A stretch of DNA of 35,774 nt, from contig CAKQNS010000007.1 of assembly GCA_934255455.1 (NCBI GenBank), positions 1 to 35,774 of the forward strand, given 5' to 3'. This document shows, piece by piece, positions 7,358 to 15,541 of the stretch (positions are counted from its first letter, which is position 1; the number at the start of each line of letters is the position of its first letter). The notes beneath the pieces were generated by a model. It made no database searches. It was given only the letters and a program-made list of their open reading frames with translations, and was not told the origin of the DNA. The DNA comes from an uncultured Alphaproteobacteria bacterium (lineage in GTDB: Bacteria; Pseudomonadota; Alphaproteobacteria; Rs-D84). The position numbers were made by a program, and so were the translations under genes.

Positions 7358-8230
7358 ATGAAAAAAAACACACTATTTTTTATTATAATGGGATTTGCCC
7401 TGCTTTCTGGCGGCGCGCACGCAGCGGCCAAATGTTCAATTGCGAATTTGACACGTTGTTTGGATTCTGTATGCGCGATAAATATGTCGTCTAATCCGGC
7501 GGCACGGTGCCAATATTGCGGCACATCTGGCGCCGGTGTGGCCCAGGCCACATCTGAAATGCGCGGTGTTTCGGTCGGCGCATCGGCAAAATACACCCTG
7601 ACGGCCAAGGAATTAAAAAAGGCGCCAACCGATCCGGGCGCCCGCTATGTTTGGGCAACCGCCGAATGTATGAAGCGCGTTGACGGGTGCACCACCGACG
7701 ATGTGACCGATAATTATGATAAATTGATTGAACAATCATGTCGCGCGGCGGGCATAACCGCCGAAATGGCATCTTTGCGTGCGGTCGCCACCAAACCGGC
7801 CAGCAAATCATCATGCCAAACCGACATTACATCATGCATTGTTGCCGCCACAAAATGCAACGCCGACTGGCGTGCGTGCAGTGACGATGCCGAATTCAAT
7901 AAATTCTTTGCCGCATGCAGTGTCGATGCCACCGGTTGCGACGAATACACATCTGACATTCGCACAACATTGATTGCATCACGCGACAACGCAATTAAAA
8001 ACGCCGACAATGCGCTGGCCGGGATTGTTGCGGCATATCAATCGGCGCGCGAATCTAAATTGAATGCCGCCCAGGCATCATGCCGCGACAACGCGGGACG
8101 CACCGCATGTATGAATATCGTATGTGAACGCAGTATGCCGAACAAATGCGCGGCCGGGTTTGAATCTGAAAATACGATGGCGAATGCATTGTGCAAATTT
8201 TACGATGTGGCATGTAATTTATTAAAGTGA
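7358..8230 (+). CDS. Secreted Cys-rich protein, first gene of a three-gene operon
   Basis: A 290-aa protein with a clear signal peptide (MKKNTLFFIIMGFALLSGGAHA). The mature part carries many cysteines in a repeating pattern: CSIANLTRCLDSVC near the N-terminus, then CQTDITSCIVAATKCNADW with a following RAC, and later CRDNAGRTACMNIVC. The middle unit matches the C-x6-C-x(4-6)-C-x-x-D(F/W)-x-x-C module of the large proteins encoded at 8.2-9.7 and 13-20.7 kb. No catalytic motif is visible. It probably acts in the periplasm or on the surface, with disulphide bonding likely. The stop overlaps the next start (GTGA/TGATG), so translation is coupled. I know of no named family. Confidence 0.82.
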   Translation: MKKNTLFFIIMGFALLSGGAHAAAKCSIANLTRCLDSVCAINMSSNPAARCQYCGTSGAGVAQATSEMRGVSVGASAKYTLTAKELKKAPTDPGARYVWATAECMKRVDGCTTDDVTDNYDKLIEQSCRAAGITAEMASLRAVATKPASKSSCQTDITSCIVAATKCNADWRACSDDAEFNKFFAACSVDATGCDEYTSDIRTTLIASRDNAIKNADNALAGIVAAYQSARESKLNAAQASCRDNAGRTACMNIVCERSMPNKCAAGFESENTMANALCKFYDVACNLLK

Positions 8231-9723
8231 TGGTGCAAATGACAAAACTGAACAAAAATTTTAACAGTTTTATGCGCGGCACGGCTGTATCTGCGCTGTG
8301 TGCGTTTGTATGCGCATCGGCATCGGCCGCGGTGGTTCAACGCGGCACCGCATCACGCGCGGCGCCCGCCCGCACCAGTAATGCGGCCGCAATCAAAGCC
8401 GCGCAAACAAATGTTGCAACCACTGCATCGGTTGCCGCCGAACCTGCGCCCGCCGTTGCCGTCACACAACCTGCGACGATAGATACCCCGGTCACTGTTG
8501 AACCCCCGGAAACCGTTATTATTGAAAACAAGGCCGATCAATTTGGTGCATCGTTGCAATCGGCCAGCGTCACAAACGCCGCGGCAAATGACAATAATTT
8601 GGCCGAAATGATACGGCGCCAACGCGCGGCATTGGATGCCGCCGATGCGACCGCAACCGCGGCCGCCGCCACGGCGAAATCGATTGCCAGTGGGAAAAAC
8701 GCGTGTGACGACGGGCTGCGCGCATGTATGCAAAACAAATGTGGTACCGATTTTACGAAATGCAGTGGTGACGACGACACAACATTTGGTATGAAATTAG
8801 ACACTTGTCGTCGCGACACGACATGCACGGGCCACGAATATCAATTATTCACAACCGAAATTCGGGCCGACCGCGATATGAACGCGCGCCTGGCATCGTA
8901 TAACCGCGTGTTGGATTGCGGCAACCGGTACAACGATTGCATTTTAACCGAATGCGGCGATACATATTCCAAATGCCTGGGCAAAACCGCGGGTGACGCG
9001 GCCATCAGCAAATGCGCAACCATCGCAAAAAATTGCACGGAATCAGACAGCGGCTTGTCCGCCCGCACGATGGAGGTTTTTGGCACCCTGCGCCAGGATG
9101 CCGAGGTTCAGGTTAAAAAAGACGAACAGCGTTTGTACGACATCCGCGACCAAATGGCCGATGTATGTCATCGTTTGGGCGCGGCGTTTGACGAACGCAG
9201 TTTCACATGTGTTTACACGGTCAATTTCTGGGCCGGAACATCGGATACGCCATACGCATCGAAAAAGGCGTATGCCGGCACAACATTCGATTGCACACAA
9301 AACTGGTTTGGCATTGATGTCACCACATTCAAAGAAAACGCATATCGCGCAACCCGCGAACAGAAATCGGCCACATCGGGCCTGATGGGTGCCGGTGTTG
9401 GCATGGCAGCGGGCGCGATTACATCGGGTGCAATTGGCCGCGCGATTGACACTAAAAAGGCCGAAAACGCCGTGAAAAAGGCGGAAAAACAAAATGCCGC
9501 GGCCGACACCGCGGACAAGGCCGATGCAGCAACCCAGGTCCAAACAGACACAACACTGCATATAGAGGCCCCAAAGATAGAAGCCCCCAAACCACAATTT
9601 GGTATAGAGGCCGCAGCAAAGGCGGTTTTGGGTGAACGCAAATTGTCCGCGCCAACTACAACATCGACGGGAACCCAAACACCCACGACAATGAATTTAA
9701 CATTATCAGACGCGACAAAGTGA
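8227..9723 (+). CDS. Secreted Cys-rich protein with glycine-rich segment, second operon gene
   Basis: About 498 aa. Candidate starts are GTG 8227, ATG 8230 and ATG 8239; the first two overlap the previous stop, and no strong Shine-Dalgarno sequence separates them. A signal peptide (about residues 10-35, ending CASASA) is followed by an Ala/Thr/Pro-rich region to about 150. Then come Cys modules: CDDGLRACMQNKCGTDFTKC and CGNRYNDCILTECGDTYSKC, each followed by further Cys pairs. A glycine/alanine hydrophobic stretch (GLMGAGVGMAAGAITSGAIG) follows, then a Lys/Ala coiled coil and a Pro/Thr tail. The glycine-rich part resembles membrane-inserting glycine-zipper segments. Function unknown; context suggests an envelope complex with its neighbours. 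Confidence 0.82.
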   Translation: MMVQMTKLNKNFNSFMRGTAVSALCAFVCASASAAVVQRGTASRAAPARTSNAAAIKAAQTNVATTASVAAEPAPAVAVTQPATIDTPVTVEPPETVIIENKADQFGASLQSASVTNAAANDNNLAEMIRRQRAALDAADATATAAAATAKSIASGKNACDDGLRACMQNKCGTDFTKCSGDDDTTFGMKLDTCRRDTTCTGHEYQLFTTEIRADRDMNARLASYNRVLDCGNRYNDCILTECGDTYSKCLGKTAGDAAISKCATIAKNCTESDSGLSARTMEVFGTLRQDAEVQVKKDEQRLYDIRDQMADVCHRLGAAFDERSFTCVYTVNFWAGTSDTPYASKKAYAGTTFDCTQNWFGIDVTTFKENAYRATREQKSATSGLMGAGVGMAAGAITSGAIGRAIDTKKAENAVKKAEKQNAAADTADKADAATQVQTDTTLHIEAPKIEAPKPQFGIEAAAKAVLGERKLSAPTTTSTGTQTPTTMNLTLSDATK

Positions 9724-12089
9724 TAAAATTTTTAACCGGTATTTTCGTTGTGTTTCTTTCCGCGGCACGTGCCGCCGGGGCGCCGTTCGCCGAAATAAAC
9801 CCACTGGTTGCCAACCAAAACGAATTAAAATCAGATGCCGTGTCATTGGATGTTGTGGCCCAACCAACGACCACCGTCCCTGACACCTTAAAACCGATAG
9901 AGGTCAAACCCAAGGCGGGTGACTATTGCGTACCAAGCACCGACCCGACCGGCAAAGAAACCGCCAAATGGGAAAATAAAAGTGGAAAATTGGTCTGTGT
10001 TATAACTGAATGCGTTGATGGGTACAAACTGGACAAAGATGCAAACAAGTGTGAAAAAACAGACAAATTTGACAAAATAAACTGTGTTGCACCACGGTAT
10101 GAATGGGACACAAACAAAGACAAGTGCATTGATAAAAACGATACCGCATGTGAATCTGGTGACGCAAACGTCAAAACCGCAAAGTACAATTGGGATGCCA
10201 AAACGAAAAAACTGAATTGCGTTATAAAAAGCTGCAAAAGCGGATATATTATTGACAATGGCAAATGTATCCGCAGTGACGGCGAATGCAGTGCAGAACA
10301 ATTGGCAACATTGGAAAATGCAACCGCCGGTGAATTAAAGCGCGGCAAATGCCAACCAACCACATGCGCCGACGGATATGAAATCAGCCGCGATGGCAAA
10401 TCGTGCGTTGCGGTTGTTGAAAAAAACGATACACAAGAAAATAACAAATCCACCGCAAACAAATTATTGGGTGCGGCTGGTATTGGTTCGGTCGGCATCG
10501 GCACACAAATGGCCGCATCGGCATTAGCCGAACAAAATGCAGATGATGCCGCACAACGCGATATAGCCACATACCTGGCAACATTCAAATGCGATTATGG
10601 CACGGGTATGAACATTACCGGTGGCCAAACCGATGTTGAATTACCCGGCGGGAATGATTTATTTACACTGGTCAACGAATATAAAACACTGGCGGCGGAT
10701 TTAAAGGTTCGCAAGGAATCATTGGGGCTGGCCCCGGGGATAGAATCAGAAACGATAATAGATGCGGCGGAAACCGGGGTATATGACAATGCGGAAACTG
10801 GTAAAACTGGCGGTGCGTATGCATCGTTGGCGCGCGCGTTAAGTGACGAAACCAGTGACGACGCAAAACAAATTGCGGAACAAAAATCCGAAACGGCCCA
10901 GGAATTAAAGACTGGCGCGATAACCGCGGGTGTTGGTGCCGTGACAACCATTGCCGCCGATTTGGCCATTAATTCCAAGAATAAAAATAAAGTCGACGAA
11001 ATAAAAAACAAATATAAAAATCAAAGTTCCGATGCGGCGGACGATGCCGATGATGGTGACGACGATGATGATACAACACCCGCACCCGAGATTGAATCGG
11101 ATACGGCGCGCGTTGGTACGGATTGCAAATCAGACCTGAAAAATACCGAACATGTAAAGACCGCCGAATGGCAAAAGAAAAAAGTTGGCAAAAAATTGGC
11201 GTGCAAAATCACCGCATGCGACGACGGATACGATGTCAACACCACACTGAATAAATGCAAGGCGAAAAAAGTAAAAAACAATTCATCATCAAAAACTGTT
11301 GAAACAGGATGTGCTGCCGGTTGGGCCCCACAAACTCGCAGTCGTACATGTGTAGAATTAGGGAAACCCTGTGAAACAGACCTATATGTCCAAGAAGGTA
11401 TCGCTACAAAATCTGAATGGACCAAGACCAAGTCCGGCGATGCGATATGTAAGTATTTGGCATGTGCCGATGGATACGAATTGAAAAATGACACCTGTGT
11501 TTCCAAGGGAATTGCCGACACTGGTTCAACAAACCAACCTGAAAAAACAACAACCAATGAAAAACAGGCTGGCGCGCCATGCACACCCGATAATCCCGAC
11601 AATGTCGACACCGCCGTGTGGAAACAAAGTGGTCGCCGCATGACATGTACAATCACAAAATGTTCGACCGGATATAAACAAAACGGGAACCAGTGTATTG
11701 TCCAATGCGGCCAAAACGAAAGCCTGGTCAACGGGAAATGTGTTGCAAAAACCACACTACAAACAGCAACGAATAAAACCGCCAATAGCAACACCCAACA
11801 GATTGATACATATATTGCCGAGGCAACCCAAAGTTCCCGGGAAGCAGAACAGGATATGAGAATGGCCTCGTTATGGGCCAGACAAATAACAGACATGGCA
11901 TTAGCGACCAAGGCCAAAGAACTTTTGGATGATGCAAAAAAATCGGCGGTCATTGCTAAAAACCAGGTGTCATTCCGTCCCCAAGATGTGGCCGCGGCAA
12001 AACGACAGGCGAAAACCGCCAAGGATGCCGCAGATAATGTAAAAAAGAATGCAGAAAAAATAAAAGAAATGATGGATTCTGCAAAATAG
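9720..12089 (+). CDS. Secreted multi-repeat Cys-rich protein, third operon gene
   Basis: 789 aa, starting at GTG 9720 inside the previous gene's TGA (GTGA overlap). The signal peptide is MIKFLTGIFVVFLSAARAAG. At least five EGF-like modules of the form C...A(K/E)W....G..C.I..C..GY......C follow, e.g. CVITECVDGYKLDKDANKC, CKITACDDGYDVNTTLNKC and CTITKCSTGYKQNGNQC. Two glycine/alanine segments (about residues 245-265 and 395-420) and an Asp-rich linker separate the repeats. The C-terminal ~100 residues are a helical coiled coil (KAKELLDDAKKSAV). The repeat differs from the CGxDFxxC module of its two partners but the proteins share an operon, so a joint surface assembly is inferred. It is convergent with mscS, 13 bp away, with no obvious terminator. 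Confidence 0.83.
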   Translation: MIKFLTGIFVVFLSAARAAGAPFAEINPLVANQNELKSDAVSLDVVAQPTTTVPDTLKPIEVKPKAGDYCVPSTDPTGKETAKWENKSGKLVCVITECVDGYKLDKDANKCEKTDKFDKINCVAPRYEWDTNKDKCIDKNDTACESGDANVKTAKYNWDAKTKKLNCVIKSCKSGYIIDNGKCIRSDGECSAEQLATLENATAGELKRGKCQPTTCADGYEISRDGKSCVAVVEKNDTQENNKSTANKLLGAAGIGSVGIGTQMAASALAEQNADDAAQRDIATYLATFKCDYGTGMNITGGQTDVELPGGNDLFTLVNEYKTLAADLKVRKESLGLAPGIESETIIDAAETGVYDNAETGKTGGAYASLARALSDETSDDAKQIAEQKSETAQELKTGAITAGVGAVTTIAADLAINSKNKNKVDEIKNKYKNQSSDAADDADDGDDDDDTTPAPEIESDTARVGTDCKSDLKNTEHVKTAEWQKKKVGKKLACKITACDDGYDVNTTLNKCKAKKVKNNSSSKTVETGCAAGWAPQTRSRTCVELGKPCETDLYVQEGIATKSEWTKTKSGDAICKYLACADGYELKNDTCVSKGIADTGSTNQPEKTTTNEKQAGAPCTPDNPDNVDTAVWKQSGRRMTCTITKCSTGYKQNGNQCIVQCGQNESLVNGKCVAKTTLQTATNKTANSNTQQIDTYIAEATQSSREAEQDMRMASLWARQITDMALATKAKELLDDAKKSAVIAKNQVSFRPQDVAAAKRQAKTAKDAADNVKKNAEKIKEMMDSAK

Positions 12090-12102
12090 TGTTATCAGCA
12101 TA

Positions 12103-12945
12103 TCATTTCCGTATGCGGACATCCATCTGTTGTGATGGGAATTTGATTTTGCGTTTGGGCAATTCGTTATAAATCTGTTCCAATGTATCTGTGCCAACAG
12201 ACGACAAATCCGAATATGTCGTCCAATATCGTACCGTCAATGTAATTGCATTTGTGCCCAAATCACCAACAACAACCGTTGGTTCGGGGGTTGCGGCCAC
12301 ACGTGGGTCACGCACCAAAATATCCAATATTGCACGACGCGCCATTGATATTTTCGTGCCGTATGCGACGCCAACGGTCAATTCGCCGCGGCGCAATGTA
12401 TCGGACGATAAATTCGTAATTTCGCCATTTGCCAATGTGCCATTTGGCAAAAACACAACCTGGTTATCGGCAGTATGTATTTCGGTGGTAAACATTTTTA
12501 TTTTCTTTACCATGCCACGCACCCCGGTGGCATTCGCAATGGTATCGCCCACACGAAACGGTTTCAAAAACAATATGATTATGCCACCGGCAAAATTCTG
12601 CATTGTGCCCGACAACGCCATACCCACCGCCAACGCACTGGCCCCCAGTACCGCCACAATGGATGTCATTTGCACCCCAACCGTGGTCAACGAAATAATT
12701 ATTACCAATATGCGTAAAATAATATTTACAAACGAACCAATAAAACTGCGCAGCGACGCATCCAAATTTCGCCGTGCCATGGCGCGCTTTATCGAATTTG
12801 CAATGCGTCCCGCCACCCACAGCCCAAACACCAACACAAACACAGACATGGTCAATTTTATTGCAAAATGAACCGCGGTTTGTCCCAACGATGTTATAAC
12901 AGATTCAAGATTTACATTACTGGCCAATGCGTGTACCTGGGGCAT
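12103..12945 (-). CDS. mscS: Small-conductance mechanosensitive channel, MscS family
   Basis: A 280-aa inner-membrane channel that opens under membrane tension to release solutes. Three membrane helices are visible: about 28-47, 70-90, and the pore helix about 95-128 with the Ala/Gly pattern GASALAVGMALSGTMQNFAGG. It is followed by FLKPFRVGD and the beta domain (HTADNQVVFLPNGTLANG), both hallmarks of MscS. The length fits E. coli MscS (286 aa). The start is preceded by AGGA at about eight bases. A terminator for the upstream gene sits 15 bp before it, so mscS must rely on read-through or a promoter inside the 3' end of that gene. Confidence 0.95.
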   Translation of the reverse strand: MPQVHALASNVNLESVITSLGQTAVHFAIKLTMSVFVLVFGLWVAGRIANSIKRAMARRNLDASLRSFIGSFVNIILRILVIIISLTTVGVQMTSIVAVLGASALAVGMALSGTMQNFAGGIIILFLKPFRVGDTIANATGVRGMVKKIKMFTTEIHTADNQVVFLPNGTLANGEITNLSSDTLRRGELTVGVAYGTKISMARRAILDILVRDPRVAATPEPTVVVGDLGTNAITLTVRYWTTYSDLSSVGTDTLEQIYNELPKRKIKFPSQQMDVRIRK

Positions 12946-12963
12946 ACTTTTATTCCTATGGTT

Positions 12964-12997
12964 AAAAAAAAACGGGTCATACGACCCGTTTTAGTTT
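12964..12997 (-). terminator. Terminator of the 839-aa Cys-rich protein gene
   Basis: AACGGGTC and GACCCGTT pair around a four-base loop. On the minus strand they are followed by a run of nine T. Confidence 0.9.
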
Positions 12998-15516
12998 TAC
13001 ATTGTTATATCCTCGCATATCTCATCGCCAACATTGGTCTTGCAATCAACCTTGCGGTTATTGTGGAACCAACTGACACTGCCGGATGTTTTGCAATCCT
13101 GTGATGTTGTCTGGCTGCAGATATGACAAATTCTGGTGTCACGGCTGAACACTGCACGCACGGTCTTGTTTGTGCCACCGCTGTCCAAAGAACCCGCGCC
13201 CAGATATCTGCCGGTATTGAATGTCACACCCTTGGTTGATATAACGCCGGCACCGCCCTTGGTCAATTCTTCGGCTGTCAAGCCCGCACCAACATCATAA
13301 CTGATGGAATACGGAGCAACCAACGGTGTGGAAGCTTCAACGCCACTGCCCCCGCTGCCACCATTTTCGGCAATTTTCTGGCACATATACTGTGCAATAT
13401 CTGCCGATGCATCTTTGGTTGCTTCGGAAATCGCCTCGTTCAATTTGGCGTTGTAATTATCCTGGGCCTTGCGCAATGCGGCAACCGCAATCTGCATTTT
13501 CACCTGGTTCAGTAAATTCGGGAAACGCGCCGATGTTTTGGCACCGGCCGCGCCCGTGATTTGCGACAGGTCACGTCCATTTACACAGAATTGGATTTTC
13601 GGGTCTTGTTCAATCATTGTAATTGTACGATTGATTGTCCCCGCAATGTTATTCAATTCTTCTTCAATGGACGAGAATATACCCTCGGCATTGGCGACAC
13701 CCGCGTTGCGTGTGCGAACCTCGGCCATATAACTGTCGACCCCGATTTCGCCCGGCGCCAAAACAGTTTCTTTTTCACCAATCTTTTCAACTGTTTTGCC
13801 CGACGCATCGCCCATTTTGATGCTGCCAAATGAAATCATACCGGTCACGCGATATGTTGTACCATCTTTCTGGGACCGCAATGAACCCGTGCCGATTGTG
13901 TCGTCGGCCGCGAATTTATTACAGTCGGTTGTGCTGCCACAAATTTCGGCCATTTTTTCATCGACCAAATTCTGGCACTGTTCCATGGCACTGTTATCAA
14001 TGTTCAGGTACAATCCCATCAACATGGAATCCAAATCATCCATCGAAAATTTCGGGTTGTTCGCCTTGCACACGACCAAGCTGTCAACTGGACAAATATC
14101 GTGGATGTAATTGTAATCCATACCGATACAGTTCGAGAAATCGGCCCCGCAACGCGTATCGGCGGTAAAGCAATCTTTGACCTCTTGGGTGCAGGCGTCA
14201 ACACGCATAGCGGCCAATTTGTCGACAACATATCCCCAAATCAGTGGTTCCATACGTTCGCACGGGTCAATTTCAACCTTGCAGAAACTGCGCGCCATAT
14301 CCGGGCGAGACAAACACGCATCCATTGTTGCAGTACCTTTGCCCACAATGTCGTCTTTACACGCATTTTGGATACATGTTGAAATGCTGTTCAAGCATGA
14401 TTGACGGAATTTCGATTCAACCTTGGATTCCGCAATTTTGATTGTCGGTGCGGCCTCGCGCAGGAATGCCGGCCATACCTGGTCACGCACGGCGACGCAT
14501 TGGTCCAAAACCTTTTCACAGATAATGCGTTTTGAATCCAAAATTTCCATTGTGGAATCGGTAATGTCATATTTGTTTACCGTGGCAACCTTGGTCTTGG
14601 CGGTGCTGACCGCGGCGTTATTTTGCATATTTTCAGATGCAATGGTGCCAACGCAATTGCCCCAGTCGCTGTCACAGGCATCTTTGGTTTGCATACATTT
14701 TTTGAATTCGACCATACATGTTCCCAAATCGTATTTGTTCGCCGATTCAAAGCTTTCTTTTAATGCGGTGCGAACCTCGCCCTGGGCGGCGGTCAGTTCT
14801 TGTTTCGCCGCGGCCATTTTTGTTGCCAATGTGTTTTCAAATCCCTTGCAATCCGACGCAATTTGGCGCGAATACATTTGTGTTAAAAACGGCAGGTCTT
14901 TGGCACAGTTATCGGGAACTTGGACCTCGCATATTTGCTGGGCGGCACTGTACAATTCGGCGCCGGTTTTATCACCAATGTTGCCAATGCCGCTGAAAAC
15001 ATCGCCTTCTTCGTCTTCGTCATCATATAGTGTAGAATTAAATAAATCTTCGATTGCCTTCTTTTTCTTTTCGGCCTGGGTCAATTCGCCGGCCGCCAAT
15101 ATGTTGCCATTTTCGTCATATTTACGGGTGCCGGAAAAAACAATATCTGCATCGGCGCCGGCCTTGACCTTTTCAACCTCTTCGGTACGAATACGCGCAG
15201 CCTCTTCCAGTATCGACTGAATTTCGGCAAATTGTTTTTCATATTTTGCACTGTCATCACTGCATGAACAACTGCCCCCGTTGGTGTTGTCGGCAATACA
15301 GAATTGGTCCATACATCCATAGTACGCGTCATAACACGCCTGGTCGTACAGGCCCGTCGCCTGGGTCTGGGTGCGAACACTGGTGCCCTTTTGTATGGCG
15401 GATTGTTTGCCCGATTTTGTCGACGATGTTTTCGCCGCCGCAAACGCGTCGGGCGCACCCAACATGGTTGCACCACATACCAACGCCGCACAAATTTGTT
15501 TCCAATACAAGTGCAT
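12997..15516 (-). CDS. Large secreted Cys-rich protein, paralogue A
   Basis: 839 aa with a signal peptide (about 1-27, ending DAFAAA). An N-terminal module CYDAYYGCMDQFC (61-73) plus CSCS (83-86) is followed by a helical stretch. Cys modules then recur: CMVEFKKCMQTKDACDSDW (267-285), CLNSISTCIQNAC (374-386) and CTQEVKDCFTADTRCGADF (442-460). The C-terminus has CHICSQTTSQDC and ends CEDITM. Paralogue B (15542-17743) shares the N-module, the repeats and the CEDI-x-M ending; paralogue C (18236-20695) shares the N-module. It lies 25 bp after B on the same strand, so B-A form an operon closed by a terminator. GGAGAGAG precedes the ATG. No enzyme motif is visible; a periplasmic or surface structural role is inferred. 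Confidence 0.83.
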   Translation of the reverse strand: MHLYWKQICAALVCGATMLGAPDAFAAAKTSSTKSGKQSAIQKGTSVRTQTQATGLYDQACYDAYYGCMDQFCIADNTNGGSCSCSDDSAKYEKQFAEIQSILEEAARIRTEEVEKVKAGADADIVFSGTRKYDENGNILAAGELTQAEKKKKAIEDLFNSTLYDDEDEEGDVFSGIGNIGDKTGAELYSAAQQICEVQVPDNCAKDLPFLTQMYSRQIASDCKGFENTLATKMAAAKQELTAAQGEVRTALKESFESANKYDLGTCMVEFKKCMQTKDACDSDWGNCVGTIASENMQNNAAVSTAKTKVATVNKYDITDSTMEILDSKRIICEKVLDQCVAVRDQVWPAFLREAAPTIKIAESKVESKFRQSCLNSISTCIQNACKDDIVGKGTATMDACLSRPDMARSFCKVEIDPCERMEPLIWGYVVDKLAAMRVDACTQEVKDCFTADTRCGADFSNCIGMDYNYIHDICPVDSLVVCKANNPKFSMDDLDSMLMGLYLNIDNSAMEQCQNLVDEKMAEICGSTTDCNKFAADDTIGTGSLRSQKDGTTYRVTGMISFGSIKMGDASGKTVEKIGEKETVLAPGEIGVDSYMAEVRTRNAGVANAEGIFSSIEEELNNIAGTINRTITMIEQDPKIQFCVNGRDLSQITGAAGAKTSARFPNLLNQVKMQIAVAALRKAQDNYNAKLNEAISEATKDASADIAQYMCQKIAENGGSGGSGVEASTPLVAPYSISYDVGAGLTAEELTKGGAGVISTKGVTFNTGRYLGAGSLDSGGTNKTVRAVFSRDTRICHICSQTTSQDCKTSGSVSWFHNNRKVDCKTNVGDEICEDITM

Positions 15517-15541
15517 ATTCTCTCTCCTCTGCTCCGATTTT

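Noticed and set aside
11021..12022. A long minus-strand frame (333 codons) opposite the third Cys-rich gene
   Set aside because: It is antisense to clear Cys-repeat coding sequence, lacks a start signal and resembles no protein.
12090..12102. A terminator between the third Cys-rich gene and mscS
   Set aside because: The 13-bp gap has no hairpin or T tract; converging transcription may overlap.
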